A stretch of 64,000 bases of DNA from Pseudomonas iranensis (GCF_014268585.2 NZ_CP077092.1:5493501-5557500), one strand, 5' to 3'. Positions 36,572 to 47,307 are shown, numbered from the stretch's first letter. Notes: a model not told the origin generated them from the letters alone. Made by a program: numbers and translations.

Positions 36572-36595
36572 AAGCCGGCCACAAGCCGGCTTTTT
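36572..36595 (+). terminator. Rho-independent terminator
   Basis: AAGCCGGC pairs with GCCGGCTT across a CACAA loop, followed by TTT. It is nearly 300 bp after the S24 regulator stop, which suggests it ends a separate transcript. Confidence 0.85.
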
Positions 36596-36697
36596 AATGC
36601 CTGCAACAAACCATATCCATTGCTGAAATTGCATTCCAGCTTGTATAGCGCCCAATGCACTGGTTACCGTCCCGCCAAATATCGCAGGAAACACCAA

Positions 36698-36868
36698 ATG
36701 CCCAAAACCTCATTCCCCATTGAGGACGCGCTGAAGCGCGCCGCCGAACGAGGCGAGCCGCCTGCCGAAGATAAGTTGGCCAGTGAAGAAGATGACGAAC
36801 TTGCCGCCATCGTTCACGAGCGCCTCGCCGCTCCTCAGCGAATGCAGGTCAGTCTGGCTGATCTGTAA
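36698..36868 (+). CDS. Small hypothetical acidic protein
   Basis: A 56-aa protein starting at ATG 36698, with AGGAA eight bases upstream. It is highly charged (EDALKRAAERGEPPAEDKLASEEDDELAAIVHERL) and ends LAAPQRMQVSLADL. I do not recognise it. Size and acidity resemble some antitoxins, but no toxin-like partner follows, since the next gene is convergent on the other strand. Codon use looks normal for the genome. Confidence 0.55.
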   Translation: MPKTSFPIEDALKRAAERGEPPAEDKLASEEDDELAAIVHERLAAPQRMQVSLADL

Positions 36869-36930
36869 GCTGTTCGAGCGCCCAGCTACAGTTGCTGAAT
36901 TTGTCCAACAACCTGTTGGACAAATGCCCC

Positions 36931-37743
36931 TCACGGATAACTGAACGACTTCACCAACGTCAGCTCCCCCGCCGTCCGCATCGGCACTACAAACGTCTCC
37001 ATCTTCTCGCTCGGCGTGCCTTCTTCAGTAATCACCGTCACCTGCGCCGTGGTCAGCGCCTGAACCGCTTCATCCCCACCTTCGTCATCCCCGCGATATC
37101 CGCCGCCGTAATAATTCACGTACACCAGATACTGCCCTTTGATCGGCGCGGGCATGGCGGCGATTTCCGGGCCGTAGCCGGTGGTGACGTCGACATCGAG
37201 GGCGGCGCCGTTGGGTGCGACGCGGTTGCCGTACCAGATGTGGGCGCCGTCGGGCGTGATCAGGTGCAGGTCGAGGTCGGTGCCGTCGCTGTCCCAGGCC
37301 AGCAGGACGCGCAGTTTGGCCGGGGTGGCGCCGCCGCGGGCGTTGAGGAATTGCGTGCGGTGGCGTTGCTGGCCGTCGGCGCTGCGCACTTCGACGCTGT
37401 TGCTGCCGTTGGGGAAGGAGAACGGGCGATCGAAGCCGCCGGCGGGGTCGATTTTCAGCGGCATGCTGACGCCGTTGACGATCAGGCGGCCGGGTTCGTT
37501 GTTCTTCGGCACGGCTTTGATCTGGCCGCTGATTCTGGCGGTATTGGCCTGGCCAAGCGGTGTGTTGACCGACGAGGCCGGGTAGTTGACGGTCTGGCGA
37601 AAGCTCTCGCCCTCGCCTTGCGGTGCGCCGCTGCGCCAGCCGCCGACCGGGGTGTCGAGTTTGACGCCATCGGCGGCGAACGCTTGCGGCAGTACGTTGA
37701 GGGCACAGAGCAGCAGCAAGACCTGTGGATAACGGAGTGTCAT
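36931..37743 (-). CDS. magF: MagF-like DUF2135 (YfaP-type) periplasmic protein
   Basis: A 270-aa secreted protein with a signal peptide ending near LPQAFA. LDTPVGGWRSG near the N-terminus and LRVLLAWDSDGTDLDLHLITPDGAHIWYGN, YLVYVNYYGGGY and ETFVVPMRTAGELTLVKSF in the second half define the DUF2135/YfaP family. It is the last gene of the six-gene operon and is clearly paralogous to the first (46322-47113), which has the same VGGW, DLDLH and VYVNYWGN landmarks. In P. aeruginosa the operon is called magA-F. The exact role of this protein is unknown. Confidence 0.88.
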   Translation of the reverse strand: MTLRYPQVLLLLCALNVLPQAFAADGVKLDTPVGGWRSGAPQGEGESFRQTVNYPASSVNTPLGQANTARISGQIKAVPKNNEPGRLIVNGVSMPLKIDPAGGFDRPFSFPNGSNSVEVRSADGQQRHRTQFLNARGGATPAKLRVLLAWDSDGTDLDLHLITPDGAHIWYGNRVAPNGAALDVDVTTGYGPEIAAMPAPIKGQYLVYVNYYGGGYRGDDEGGDEAVQALTTAQVTVITEEGTPSEKMETFVVPMRTAGELTLVKSFSYP

Positions 37744-37746
37744 GGT

Positions 37747-39366
37747 CTATTCCAGCAAAAGGTGACGGGCGAGCCCTTCGATGTAGGTTTCATCCTGGCC
37801 GTTGGGGTGTGCTTCGAAGGCCAAGTGCAGATATTCGTGGGTCAGGTCGAGGCGATCCTGCAGGGTCAGCACGCCGCGCACGTAAATCCGCTGGCGTTCG
37901 CGGTCAACGAAGGGCCGGCCGAAGGCGAGTTTGCATACGGCGAAAGTGCTGACTTCGTTGTAGCCGGTTTCGCTTTCCAGCGTCGGACGCCAGCCGCGTC
38001 GCTGCTTTTGCAGCCAGTCTTGCGCGGCGGGCAATGCTTCGCAGGAGGCGACAGGGTTGTCCCAGCGGCTGAGGCTGGCGCGTGGATAGGCGTGCAGCAG
38101 AATCGCGTCGTAGCGCTGGCCGGCGTTCGCTTGCTCGACGGCTTGCTGCCAGGCGAGTTTGTCCGGGCCGGGCTGGTCGGAGTGATAGGTGACGGTGCTG
38201 CCGGCCAGTACCAGATCCGCCGTCCACGCCGCGATGTTGCGTGACTCGGCCGAGGCTGGACGCGGGGCGACGCGCTGGCGATTGCTGCTGTCGTCGATGC
38301 TCAGGCAATCGCCGTTGCGCGTGGCGTTTTGCAGCAGATAAGTGCGGATCGCTACGGCCAGCGCCTTGGCGGCTTCGGCGGGTTGCGGTTTGGCTTCGCG
38401 TTCGAGAACGCGAGCGACATATTCTTCGCGATCAAGTCTTGCGACGAGTTTGTCGTTGAGCAGAAACAATTCGCCATCGCTGTGGATGTCCAGCGCATTG
38501 CCGTTGGCGAATTCGACGCGGTAGTCGCCGCGCAATGGCCCGGACGTGGCTACACGATCCCCGGCCAGAACTTTCGAAACCGGGTATTTCGAGAACAGCC
38601 CGACTTCCACACAACGCCCCGCGTCCGCTGGCCACGCCGTCGGCAACACACTGGCCAGCGCCTGAGCGTAATGACGCAGAACCATTTGACTGGTACCGCG
38701 TCCACCCGCCCAGACCGGTGCGCCGTCGGCGCTCCAGCCGGCGAATCCACCCTGGCGCGATTGTGCATCCTGGTCGTCGAGCCAGCTCCAGGTTTTCACC
38801 CGCAGGCGCCCGCCCAACTCGCCGACGACATTGCCATCCGCCGCATTCAGCACGACATCGAGCAGCACGCGGCGCATCTGTTCCTGCGCTGGCAGCAACG
38901 CCAGAACGCTCAATAACTCGGCAACCGAAACCCTTGTTTCCGGTTGCACGGCTGGCAAATCCAGCAACCACGACGGCGCTTGCCGCGCCTGCCAATACGC
39001 TCGCCAATCCGTCGCTGCAATGCCCAACCGCGCCGGTTCGAAATACAGACCGCAGGATTTCACCAGCGCCTGATCCCGCTCTATCCTGCCGCCCGCCGAG
39101 CAGCAATAAACTTCTTCTCTGGACTGCCCGCGACATTCATACGCCGGCTCCTGTGCACTGGTATCCACCAGCCACGCGTAGACGAACAACTTCCACAGAC
39201 TGCCCAGCGGCGCATCCAGCGACGCTGGCAACGGTTCGCGCTTGATCAGTTGCGTCTGACTCAACGACAACAACTCGCCCTGATAGGCCACGCGCAACGG
39301 CTCGTCCTGCGCTGTCGCCAGCGCAGGCATCACACCCATCAGCAGCCACAACAGCGGCCGGCGCAT
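37747..39366 (-). CDS. magE: MagE-like DUF2300 (YfaQ-type) protein
   Basis: A 539-aa secreted protein with a signal peptide (MRRPLLWLLMGVMPALATAQ). It has a penicillin-binding-like start (ASLDAPLGSLWKLFVYAWLVD, with an SxxK motif SLWK) and a C-terminal SpoIID-like part (REEYVARVLEREAKPQPAEAAKALAVAIRTYLL and a distal LDLTHEYLHLAFEAHPNGQDE). This matches the DUF2300/YfaQ family, possibly acting on cell-wall material (inference). ATG 39366 is one base after the magD stop, so the two are coupled. The extended frame upstream lies inside magD and is discarded. Confidence 0.87.
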   Translation of the reverse strand: MRRPLLWLLMGVMPALATAQDEPLRVAYQGELLSLSQTQLIKREPLPASLDAPLGSLWKLFVYAWLVDTSAQEPAYECRGQSREEVYCCSAGGRIERDQALVKSCGLYFEPARLGIAATDWRAYWQARQAPSWLLDLPAVQPETRVSVAELLSVLALLPAQEQMRRVLLDVVLNAADGNVVGELGGRLRVKTWSWLDDQDAQSRQGGFAGWSADGAPVWAGGRGTSQMVLRHYAQALASVLPTAWPADAGRCVEVGLFSKYPVSKVLAGDRVATSGPLRGDYRVEFANGNALDIHSDGELFLLNDKLVARLDREEYVARVLEREAKPQPAEAAKALAVAIRTYLLQNATRNGDCLSIDDSSNRQRVAPRPASAESRNIAAWTADLVLAGSTVTYHSDQPGPDKLAWQQAVEQANAGQRYDAILLHAYPRASLSRWDNPVASCEALPAAQDWLQKQRRGWRPTLESETGYNEVSTFAVCKLAFGRPFVDRERQRIYVRGVLTLQDRLDLTHEYLHLAFEAHPNGQDETYIEGLARHLLLE

Positions 39367-39367
39367 G

Positions 39368-42300
39368 TCAGTTGACCGTGACCTGACCGAGGGCGGCTTT
39401 CGCCTCCTGGGCCTGATGCTGCGGTGCATACACTTGCTTGAAGCGTACCGGCGGCAGGTTGAACTGACCCTTCTGCGAGAAGCGCACCAGATGACGCAGG
39501 CGCAACTCGCCACTCAGCGCGTCGACCGGCACCGCGTATGCCAGTTGTCCCGGTTCAAAACGCGCCTTCTCCAGCGCGGTCGGTTCGGTGCCGTCCTTGC
39601 CCTGCAACTTGATGCCCCACGTCGTGCGCTCGACATCCGCGCCCGGTGGCAGCGGCACTTCAAGCATGCCGTAGCGCAGCGGTTTCGCTGCCTTGCTGGT
39701 GAGGATCACCTCGTCCAGGTACAGGCTGTCGCTGGACAACGGTTTAGTGCCGACCGGCTCGAGTTTGAAGGTGAACGCTTCGTCGCCCGGCACCAGACGC
39801 GACAGGCGCCGGGTGATGGTCACGGCCATCGGATCGACCTGCGGCTGTTGAGTCTGGAAGCTCAGCGCTGCACGCAGCGGTCGCTCTTGAGTGCCGGACA
39901 CGCTCAGTACGTTCGGCAACGGCGTCGCGCCCTGCCATGTCCAGTACATCTCGCCGCTGGCCCCGTAGTTTTTCTTCCAGCCTTCACCCGGCATCAGCGC
40001 GATGGTCGGCGAGGCCTGAGCGATGCTGCGTTGCAGCCAGGTCAGCGCCAGTGCACGTTCCAGTGTCGATTGCTGCGGCAGTAACCGTTGCAGCAACGCC
40101 GTGGCGCGAGCCTGATCAAACGGTTGCAGCGACAGGTTCAGCGCTTCGACGAAGGGCTGCGAGCTGACCGCCAGACGTAGTTGCGCTGCGCCCAGTTGAC
40201 GATTGAATGCCTCCGGCAAAGCAACTTTCGCCTGCGAGGCCAACGATGCAGTGAGTGCCCGTGCCGTCGCCAGACCAAGTGCCGAATCCGGGTCGTTCAT
40301 CACCAGACTGTCCTGGCCGTCGTCGAGCAAGGTTTCGGCAGCGCCTTCACCGGCCTTGGCCAGATCGTCGATCAAACCGCTGAGCAGCGTGTTCACTGGC
40401 AGCTGCATCTGTTTGGCGAACGACAGAATCAGAGCCCGTTGCAGCAATGGCGTATTCGGCGCTTGCTTGGCATAAACCTCCAGCACCCGCTGCCAGTGCT
40501 CCGGCGGCAGGGTCAGCTCGAGTACGCGGCTGGCGTTCCAGTCGGCGTAATAGGCATAGGCGGTGAGAAATGCATCCGGCTCGCCGTCGTAGCCCCACCA
40601 GGTGAAGCTCGCCGACGGCCCGGCCATTTGCACCAGGCGCAGGCGGTTGTTCTGCATGATCAGGCGCAAGCGATCGCGAATCTGCGGGTTCGAAGCCAGC
40701 GATGGATAGGCGATGCTCAACGGCAGCAAGCGACTGGCGGTCTGCTCGACGCCGCCGTACGGGTAGCTCAGCAGATCATCGAGGGCGGAACGGAACAGCG
40801 CTTGCGGACTGTCATCCAGACGCAGGCGGATATCCGTGGCATCCGCCGGCAAACTCAACGGCGTATCGCCGCTGACCACCTCGAAGCTTTGTGTCTGGGT
40901 GACCTGCCAGCCTTCACCGGTGGCACTCAAGCGCACAGCCAGGGCATCGGCGACTTTGCCATCCTGCACCAGCTCCGCCGTCCACTCGCCAGAGGCCAAA
41001 GCGAACGCCGGCAGTGGCAGGTAATTGATGCCGCTGTTCAGAGTCACCGGCATACGTTGTTCGTTACCGGCATAGTGAGTCACCAGTTCAGCCTTGACCG
41101 GTTTCTCCGCCTGACTGAAAGCGAACACACCCAGTTGCGGCTGATCGCCCTTGCGGAATCTGCTCGGCCCGCTCCACTTCAGGTACAGCGGTTTTTCCGA
41201 ACGGACAAACTGCTTCTTCTGCCCGACCTGACCGTCATCGGCAATCGCCCGCGCGGTGATGCGCCAGCGGGTCAGCGAGTCCGGCATCTTGAAGGTGAAG
41301 CGGGTTTTGCCGTCGGCGCCGGTCAACAACTCCGGCTGCCACGCAGCGGTGTCGACGTCTTCACGGCGCGGACGCTCAAGCACCTTCACGCCGCGCTCGC
41401 TGCGATTGGCCTTGCCCGGTGCGCCGGGGCTGCCCGGCAATGCCACGTCGTAGCTGATGAATGACAGGCTGGCACTGGTGCGCACGTTGTTGCGCCGTGG
41501 GTGATAGAAGAACTGATCGATGCTCGGCGCGACTTCCGGTTGCAGCGCGTAGACCATTTCGTCGACCACGCTGACCGTCAGATGCGCCGGAACCGCTTTG
41601 CCGGCGAACTGAGTCGTCAGGTCGACCGTGACCGTATCGCCCGGCAGATACACCGCTTTGTCGGTGCTGATCGCCACGTCGATTTGCGGCGCGACCACTT
41701 TGATCCCGGCGTTCTGGAAGCTGTACTGACCGCCCTTGGTGTAGAGCACGGAGAAGGTCAGGTTCGGCGCGAAGTTGTCTTTCACCGCAATGCGCGCGCG
41801 GTATTGGGTGTCGCTGAGTTTTTCCAGCTTCAACCAGTCAGCGCCCTTGGCCAGCAGCGCAGTGGCCTCGACCTTGTCGCGCTCCAGCGACAGCAGTGCA
41901 TCGCTGACCGGCTCAGGGAAGGTGATCAGCGCCAGCGCTTCTTCGCCCGCCTTGTACTCGGGCTTGTCGAGGACGATTTCCACGGTACCCGGCACCGCTT
42001 TCACACCCTCGCCGGTGACCGAATGGCCGGTGGCGCCGAGGACGCGACCGTGTTGATCCTTAAGCGTCAGGTTGTAGGTGCCCGGACGTTCGAAGGCGAG
42101 GCTGAAACCTTTATCCGTTGCGGCGAGTTTGCCTTCGCCGGTGCTCTGATCTTCCAGGCGTACCCAGGCGTAGCTGCTCGGTGTTACGGCTTTGCTCTGT
42201 TCGGTGCCACCTTCATTCGCGTAGCTGAAGGCGACCTTGTCGCCGACCGCGCTGAACCGCTGCGGCGCGCTCAAGCGGAAACTCGCCGCACCACGGTCGA

Positions 42301-43942
42301 TGAGGATTTCCTTGGTGGTCTTGACCCGATAAGCCGCGCCGTCGCTGGCGAACACGGTGAGCATGTAGCGGCTCGGTTTATCGGCTGCCGGCAAATCGAG
42401 GGTCGCGTTGCCCTTGCTGTCGGTAGTCAGTTCGGTGCTGGTCAGCTCTACCGGGAATTGCCCGAGGTATTGCAGCTCGTTGTCGACCATCGACAATTGC
42501 TGGGCGCGCAGGCTCAGGCTCAATTTGGCATTGGCCACCGGTTTGCCGTCGGGGTAGAGCAGCACCAGACTGCCTTTCACCGGCTCGCCGGTGCGGTAAT
42601 CCTGCTTGGCCAGATTCAGCGAGATCTCGAAGTGCGGCTTGATGTACTCAGCCACACGAAAGGCGCTGCTGTAGGCCTGCGCCTTGTAGTTGAAACGGAT
42701 CTCGTAACCACCGGCCACGGCGTTATCCGGCAACTGGAAACGGCCCTGAGTACCGGCCTTGGAATCAAGTTTCAGATCGAGGGTCTGCAATTCGGTCCCC
42801 GTGGCATCAAGCACGCTGACACTGACATCCGCCGCACCCGGCAACACCGAATCACGGGCATTCTTGAACTCGCGACCGACGATTTTCAACGACACCCAAT
42901 CGCCCGGACGATACAGCGGCCGGTCGGTGAAGGCGTAAAGTTTGGTGTCGTAGATTTCGCTGTCGTAGTAGAAGTTTTCCGAGACGAACACGCCGCCCTC
43001 TTCGTCCTCGCCGATGACGAACGAGCGCTCCGGGCTGACGTGTTTCAGGCGCAGCAAACCATCGGCATCGGTAGCACCGCTGCTCATCACACCGAGGCCA
43101 TCGGTCCACAGCACATTGACCTTCGGCACCGAGCTGCCCTCGTGTTTGCGCGCGGCCCAGACCAGTAATTCGTCACCGGCAATCTTGCTCACCGCGACGG
43201 TGTTGGAGACGAAAACCATGGTGGTCGCGCGGTACTTGCCGATCAGCGCTTCAACCAGGTACAGCCCCGGTTTCAGGTTACCCAGCGGGATGTAAACGTT
43301 GCCCGGCGCGACGCTGACGAAGTCGCTGGACGAGCCGGCCAGATTAACCCCGGCCGGCGGCTGGATAGGCTTGGCCTGCCACAGTGGATAACGGAACTGG
43401 CTGACCACCGGCAGACCCGGGATCAGCGCGAATTGCGGCTGCGCGTCGTACGGCGTCGGCGCGGCCATGGCCTCACCCATTTTCAACTCCGGCACTTCTT
43501 CGGTGACCTGCTTGCGCGACTCGTAGGAGAACGCACGCTGCATCACCCGGCGGGATTTGCGATACCAGTTGTCCCACAGATACGCGAGGGTGTTGGACAG
43601 ACCTTCGCCCTTGAACTGGCCGTCGCTGACGACGCGATGCAGGTTCTTCTGGCGCTTGAGGAAATCCAGCGGCTTGTCGATGCGATATACGCGAATGTCG
43701 GCGCCGCCGTACGGCTCCATGCGAAAGCGCCGGTAGTCACGACCCGGGGCTTCGAGGCGGACCATCGCCGGCTCGTCGCTGGCAAAACTGCTGTCGGCGA
43801 GCAGGAAGAAACTCTCACCGGCCACCGGCGTGTAATTGCTCGGCTCCACCGAGTCTTCGGCGTTGACGCAGGAAAACGGCAGCAACAACGCCAACAGCAA
43901 GGAAATTCGCGAACAGATACGCAACATGCGGGCACCGGTCAT
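39368..43942 (-). CDS. magD: MagD-like bacterial alpha-2-macroglobulin (YfaS type) without thioester
   Basis: A 1524-aa periplasmic alpha-2-macroglobulin homologue. It has a signal peptide (residues ~6-29, ending CVNA), MG-type beta-sandwich domains (for example [41 protein letters not shown]) and an A2M core ([28 protein letters not shown]). In thioester-bearing homologues the reactive motif is CxEQ; here the aligned segment reads [16 protein letters not shown], with Gly for Cys, so no thioester can form. This agrees with P. aeruginosa MagD, which traps proteases and works with partner proteins of its operon. ATG 43942 overlaps the magC stop (ATGA); ATG 43927 is the alternative. Confidence 0.93.
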   Translation of the reverse strand: MTGARMLRICSRISLLLALLLPFSCVNAEDSVEPSNYTPVAGESFFLLADSSFASDEPAMVRLEAPGRDYRRFRMEPYGGADIRVYRIDKPLDFLKRQKNLHRVVSDGQFKGEGLSNTLAYLWDNWYRKSRRVMQRAFSYESRKQVTEEVPELKMGEAMAAPTPYDAQPQFALIPGLPVVSQFRYPLWQAKPIQPPAGVNLAGSSSDFVSVAPGNVYIPLGNLKPGLYLVEALIGKYRATTMVFVSNTVAVSKIAGDELLVWAARKHEGSSVPKVNVLWTDGLGVMSSGATDADGLLRLKHVSPERSFVIGEDEEGGVFVSENFYYDSEIYDTKLYAFTDRPLYRPGDWVSLKIVGREFKNARDSVLPGAADVSVSVLDATGTELQTLDLKLDSKAGTQGRFQLPDNAVAGGYEIRFNYKAQAYSSAFRVAEYIKPHFEISLNLAKQDYRTGEPVKGSLVLLYPDGKPVANAKLSLSLRAQQLSMVDNELQYLGQFPVELTSTELTTDSKGNATLDLPAADKPSRYMLTVFASDGAAYRVKTTKEILIDRGAASFRLSAPQRFSAVGDKVAFSYANEGGTEQSKAVTPSSYAWVRLEDQSTGEGKLAATDKGFSLAFERPGTYNLTLKDQHGRVLGATGHSVTGEGVKAVPGTVEIVLDKPEYKAGEEALALITFPEPVSDALLSLERDKVEATALLAKGADWLKLEKLSDTQYRARIAVKDNFAPNLTFSVLYTKGGQYSFQNAGIKVVAPQIDVAISTDKAVYLPGDTVTVDLTTQFAGKAVPAHLTVSVVDEMVYALQPEVAPSIDQFFYHPRRNNVRTSASLSFISYDVALPGSPGAPGKANRSERGVKVLERPRREDVDTAAWQPELLTGADGKTRFTFKMPDSLTRWRITARAIADDGQVGQKKQFVRSEKPLYLKWSGPSRFRKGDQPQLGVFAFSQAEKPVKAELVTHYAGNEQRMPVTLNSGINYLPLPAFALASGEWTAELVQDGKVADALAVRLSATGEGWQVTQTQSFEVVSGDTPLSLPADATDIRLRLDDSPQALFRSALDDLLSYPYGGVEQTASRLLPLSIAYPSLASNPQIRDRLRLIMQNNRLRLVQMAGPSASFTWWGYDGEPDAFLTAYAYYADWNASRVLELTLPPEHWQRVLEVYAKQAPNTPLLQRALILSFAKQMQLPVNTLLSGLIDDLAKAGEGAAETLLDDGQDSLVMNDPDSALGLATARALTASLASQAKVALPEAFNRQLGAAQLRLAVSSQPFVEALNLSLQPFDQARATALLQRLLPQQSTLERALALTWLQRSIAQASPTIALMPGEGWKKNYGASGEMYWTWQGATPLPNVLSVSGTQERPLRAALSFQTQQPQVDPMAVTITRRLSRLVPGDEAFTFKLEPVGTKPLSSDSLYLDEVILTSKAAKPLRYGMLEVPLPPGADVERTTWGIKLQGKDGTEPTALEKARFEPGQLAYAVPVDALSGELRLRHLVRFSQKGQFNLPPVRFKQVYAPQHQAQEAKAALGQVTVN

Positions 43943-44577
43943 TGGGAGAGAAAGTTCAGTCGATAGACGCCGATGAAGTTGGGGTTGGCTGCGTCGGGTA
44001 TCCATCGGGTGTCCTTCCATGTCATGAGTTGCTGCAGGCTTGCCGAACGCATGCCGTTGTCAGTGGGGGTGGTGGTGCCGGTGTGATAGGCGATGTAGCG
44101 GCCCATCCAGATCATCAAGTGCTGGTCGTCGCCCTGATCGAAAAACATCAGGTCACCGGGCCGCGCCTGCGACACATCGCGGCCGACCAGATGGCTGTTG
44201 AACTGAACCAGTTTGATCGCGTTGACGTACGGCCCGACCTTGCCGCCGCCCTGCTGCCACTGTTGCGCGAGCTTGCGCTGGTCATCGTTGAGCGACAGTT
44301 CCGGCGGCAGATAACGATTGGACAGGCCATTGCTGCGCAGCCATTTGTCGTCATGGACTTTCAGCGCTTCGTTGGCGGCAAAGCGCACCAGCCCGGCGCA
44401 GTCCTGCTGATACCAGCGCGGGCTCGGGCCTTGGCTGAGCTGCTCTTGAGCGATGCGCACAAACCAGGCGCGGAATACCTGGGATTGCGCCGGGTCGAGC
44501 GCTGGAGCTTCAACCGCACGGGCGCCTGCGCTCAGCAGCAACGCAAGCAAGCCGAGGCTGCGGATCAGTGCGCTCAC
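43939..44577 (-). CDS. magC: MagC-like DUF1175 (YfaT-type) protein
   Basis: A 212-aa secreted protein of the DUF1175/YfaT family. It has a signal peptide ([20 protein letters not shown]) and an NlpC/P60-like layout: the Cys in [19 protein letters not shown] and the His in [19 protein letters not shown] cysteine peptidase or amidase activity is therefore thinkable but not shown. GTG 44577 overlaps the magB stop as GTGA and has GGAAAG just upstream; ATG 44589 is the alternative start. Confidence 0.85.
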   Translation of the reverse strand: MSALIRSLGLLALLLSAGARAVEAPALDPAQSQVFRAWFVRIAQEQLSQGPSPRWYQQDCAGLVRFAANEALKVHDDKWLRSNGLSNRYLPPELSLNDDQRKLAQQWQQGGGKVGPYVNAIKLVQFNSHLVGRDVSQARPGDLMFFDQGDDQHLMIWMGRYIAYHTGTTTPTDNGMRSASLQQLMTWKDTRWIPDAANPNFIGVYRLNFLSQ

Positions 44578-46307
44578 AGCGCTTTCCATTCCAGCGGCAG
44601 CCATTGCCAGTGGCCGTCAGGCTCGCTGCCTTCAGGCAGGGTCAGGGCATATTTGCCGTAACCGCCAAGGGTGCGCAGTTTCGGCATCAGGTAGGTTTGC
44701 GCAGCGTTGTAGAACACCGGCTCCATATCCTGCGGCAGGCTGTCGAGGGTTTCGCGCTGCATCAGTTGCGCCATCGCGTCCGGGCCGAAGTAGATCGGCA
44801 TCAGTACGTCTTTTGGCAAAACGTCGGCCATCGGCGGGAAGCGCTTGTCGAGGGTGCCGAGGGCTTTGTCGACGAGTTTGTCGTCGAGGGAGAACAGCAG
44901 CGTCGAGCCGTGACGGGCGAGGCTGACTTTCATGAACGCCTTGCCGGAAATCGCCTCCGGGTTTTCAGCGGTCTTCGCCGCGTACGGACCGAAACTGGAA
45001 CTGACCTGACGCTGCCAGACGTGGCTCTGGCCTTCCTGCTTGTCGATCACCGGGAATACGCTTTCGGCGACATTCGCTTCGAACGCGCCGACCATCGAGC
45101 CGAACAATTTGCCCAGATCACCGTCAAGCTTGCTGCTGTCCTCGTCTTTGAGGCTGGCGACCAGCAGCGGTGTGTACAACCGCGAATCGGCGTACCAGCA
45201 CAGGCCGGCCGCGCCAGCGACGTGTTCGGTCAGCGTTTGCGCAACAGCTTCATCGGCACCGAGCTTGATCAATATCGGTTTCTGCGGCTCGGCCGCCACC
45301 GGCAGGGTCACGCAAGCGCTCGCCCCCAACGGCATCGCCTGCCAGACCGGTTTGAAATCGAAGTCCGGCTGGTTTTCCAGTTCATCCATGGCCAGATAGC
45401 TGTGCCAGCCCTTGTCGTCCATGTCGAAACGCAGCCCGGCGAAATTCGGGATGAAGCGCTGATAGCCCATGGCGAGCACGCTGGAATTGACCGACAGACG
45501 CTGCTTGGTTTCCGGGCTTTTCGCCGGCAAGCCGAACGCTTCGGGGAAGAGTTTTTCACCGTTGAGCAACGCCGCCAGCGCTTGCGCGGAAACGCGGCCC
45601 GACGCTTCCGAGACGCCGCTCTCGGGGTCGTAGTACTTGGCTGGATTGGACAGCATCACCAGTTTGTCGCCGCGCGACGCGAACAGCAGTGATTTGCTGG
45701 CGTTATAGCTGAGTTGATACAGCGGCACGTCATCGCCGCCGACTTTGAGAGTGCCGAACACGCTGAGCTGGGTGTCATCCAGCGCCACTTTCGCCAATGG
45801 CTCGAGCAGCTTGGCCAACCCGCCGCGATCCATCACCAGCAGGAAATCCTTCAAACGACCATCGGCGCCACGCCACAGCGCAACATCGGCCGGTTGATCG
45901 AAAAGCTGCTCGATCAGGCTGTCCTGCAACTTCAGGTCATGCTCGTAGATGATCCGGCGCAGGCTGCCGATCAGGCCGAGGCGGTCGGCGTGAGTTTCGT
46001 AATAGAAGACGAAATCCTCGGTAAGCGTGGCCTTGAGGAACGGCACCGTCAGCAGGTCCTTGGGCAACTGGCTCAGTGAACGGGTTTCGAGCAAGGCATC
46101 CGGACGGCCGAGGCCGAGCTTGTCACTGGCAAGTGTCGCCGGCGGCGCTTTGGGCTTGAGCAGCAGCCAGCCGAAACCGCCCGCCACACCGGCCACCAGG
46201 CACAGGCCGAGCACGACCAGCGGCCAGCGCCGCGAAGGTTTGGCCGCCGGTGTCGCGGCAGCTGGAGTCACAGTGTTATCGCTCATGTTCACAACATCCG
46301 AGTTCAT
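44574..46307 (-). CDS. magB: MagB-like DUF2138 (YfaA-type) membrane protein
   Basis: A 577-aa protein with a single N-terminal membrane segment ([24 protein letters not shown]) after a short Ala/Pro/Thr-rich cytoplasmic tail, and a long periplasmic domain. [31 protein letters not shown] and [29 protein letters not shown] are DUF2138/YfaA signatures. In P. aeruginosa the product of this position helps localise the macroglobulin at the inner membrane. ATG 46307 is used; ATG 46286 (MSDNTVTP) also fits. It lies 14 bp after magA. Confidence 0.86.
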   Translation of the reverse strand: MNSDVVNMSDNTVTPAAATPAAKPSRRWPLVVLGLCLVAGVAGGFGWLLLKPKAPPATLASDKLGLGRPDALLETRSLSQLPKDLLTVPFLKATLTEDFVFYYETHADRLGLIGSLRRIIYEHDLKLQDSLIEQLFDQPADVALWRGADGRLKDFLLVMDRGGLAKLLEPLAKVALDDTQLSVFGTLKVGGDDVPLYQLSYNASKSLLFASRGDKLVMLSNPAKYYDPESGVSEASGRVSAQALAALLNGEKLFPEAFGLPAKSPETKQRLSVNSSVLAMGYQRFIPNFAGLRFDMDDKGWHSYLAMDELENQPDFDFKPVWQAMPLGASACVTLPVAAEPQKPILIKLGADEAVAQTLTEHVAGAAGLCWYADSRLYTPLLVASLKDEDSSKLDGDLGKLFGSMVGAFEANVAESVFPVIDKQEGQSHVWQRQVSSSFGPYAAKTAENPEAISGKAFMKVSLARHGSTLLFSLDDKLVDKALGTLDKRFPPMADVLPKDVLMPIYFGPDAMAQLMQRETLDSLPQDMEPVFYNAAQTYLMPKLRTLGGYGKYALTLPEGSEPDGHWQWLPLEWKAL

Positions 46308-46321
46308 CCGTGGCGGGATGC

Positions 46322-47113
46322 TTAATAGTTGAAAGTCTTGACCAGCAGCAGATCACCGATCGCCCGCAGGGGCACGATGAAGGTTTCGCGTTTTTCGTCG
46401 ACGGTGTTTTCGTTGAGCACCAGGGTGATCTGCGAGGTGATCACCTCGTTCTGATTACTGGTTTCCTCGAAGTTATAGCCACCATCGCCGTAGTTGCCCC
46501 AATAGTTGACGTAGACCAGATACGTGCCGTGCAGCGGCGCGGTCATGGTGAACATTTCCGGGCCGGGGCCGTCGACACCATCCGGGTCGAGGCCGCCGCC
46601 ATTGCTCAGCGCCGGCCGTGCCCAAAAGGCATGCTGACCGTCGGGGGTGACAATATGCAGATCCAGCTCGGCTTTCGGGTCGTCCCATCCCAAGACAAGA
46701 CGAATCTTCGCCGGCGTGCGCAGATTATTTGCTTCATAAAATTGCACGCGCTTGAGCGACTGGCCTTCGGCGCTGATCACTTCGACGCTGTTGGAACCGG
46801 CGCCAAATGCGTAGGGCCGGGCAAAACGTCCCTGATCATCGGTGTACAGATTCAATGGATTGCCGTTGACGGCGAGGCTGTGCGGCGGACGCATGTGGCC
46901 GAGGGCTTTGAGCTGGCCCTGGATCATCGTGCGATTGCGCTGAATGCCGCGATCGATCGGCGGCGTCGGGTAGGCGACCTGCGGATTTTCCGAACGATCG
47001 AGCAAGCCGTGATAACGCCAGCCGCCGACCGGCTCGGACAACTGCGCAGTCGGCGCGGCCCACAGCGCAGGCGCGCAGGCGAGGCCGATCAGCAGCAAAA
47101 GAAATGAACGCAT
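46322..47113 (-). CDS. magA: MagA-like DUF2135 periplasmic protein
   Basis: A 263-aa secreted protein, first gene of the operon, with a signal peptide MRSFLLLLIGLACAPALWA. LSEPVGGWRYHG, LVLGWDDPKAELDLHIVTPDG and YLVYVNYWGNYGDGGYNF identify DUF2135 and make it a paralogue of magF. ATG 47113 has a strong AGGAGG eight bases upstream. This ribosome-binding site sits in the loop of a short hairpin (47110-47132), which matters for possible Rsm control of the operon. Confidence 0.88.
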   Translation of the reverse strand: MRSFLLLLIGLACAPALWAAPTAQLSEPVGGWRYHGLLDRSENPQVAYPTPPIDRGIQRNRTMIQGQLKALGHMRPPHSLAVNGNPLNLYTDDQGRFARPYAFGAGSNSVEVISAEGQSLKRVQFYEANNLRTPAKIRLVLGWDDPKAELDLHIVTPDGQHAFWARPALSNGGGLDPDGVDGPGPEMFTMTAPLHGTYLVYVNYWGNYGDGGYNFEETSNQNEVITSQITLVLNENTVDEKRETFIVPLRAIGDLLLVKTFNY

Positions 47114-47132
47114 GTGACGCCTCCTGCCATGC
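47110..47132 (-). promoter_or_regulatory. Hairpin presenting the magA ribosome-binding site
   Basis: On the minus strand GCATG pairs with CATGC across a 13-base loop GCAGGAGGCGTCA that holds the Shine-Dalgarno AGGAGG; the stem includes the start codon. A second GGA (GAGGATC) lies about 35 bases upstream. GGA in a hairpin loop is the recognition format of RsmA/CsrA proteins. Confidence 0.5.
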
Positions 47133-47196
47133 CTTGAACGAAACCTTGCACCCGATCCTCGGTACTTCACAGCGGTGAACTGCGTTTCGTCTGAAT

Positions 47197-47215
47197 GCCC
47201 CGCAACTGTCGGGGC
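47197..47215 (-). promoter_or_regulatory. GC-rich hairpin in the magA upstream region
   Basis: GCCCCG and CGGGGC (6-bp stem, 7-base loop) lie about 85-100 bp upstream of the magA start. No T tract follows on either strand. It may be part of the mag leader; its role is unknown. Confidence 0.35.
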
Positions 47216-47307
47216 CGTAGAAGCCGCGAAGAGTAGCGATTCGGCAGTTTTTTAACAATCGGATACATGTGTGATTGCTGTAGGAATCGCGCCATCCGGG
47301 TAGACGA

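Larger units (their letters stand above)
36279..36697. other. 419-bp gap with REP, small inverted repeat and terminator
   Basis: After the REP unit, GTACAAATCC (36336-36345) is mirrored by GGATTTGTAC (36346-36355). From 36366 to 36566 there is GC-rich sequence open in several frames but without a convincing start or family. It ends in a strong terminator at 36572. This arrangement could be a small-RNA gene of about 200 nt on the plus strand or the remains of a coding gene; I cannot decide. Confidence 0.4.

Noticed and set aside
36350..36584. Overlapping short open frames on both strands taken as a protein gene
   Set aside because: None has a ribosome-binding site or recognisable family, and frames on both strands are open over the same GC-rich bases, so I describe the region as a gap with a possible small RNA.
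36698..36868. Antitoxin of a toxin-antitoxin pair
   Set aside because: The 56-aa acidic protein has no adjacent co-directional toxin gene; the next gene downstream is the convergent magF, so the call rests on nothing but size.
40181..43168. Two long plus-strand open frames (427 and 555 codons) opposite magD
   Set aside because: They are antisense to the alpha-2-macroglobulin gene, which has clear domain motifs throughout; their compositions are those of antisense frames in GC-rich DNA.
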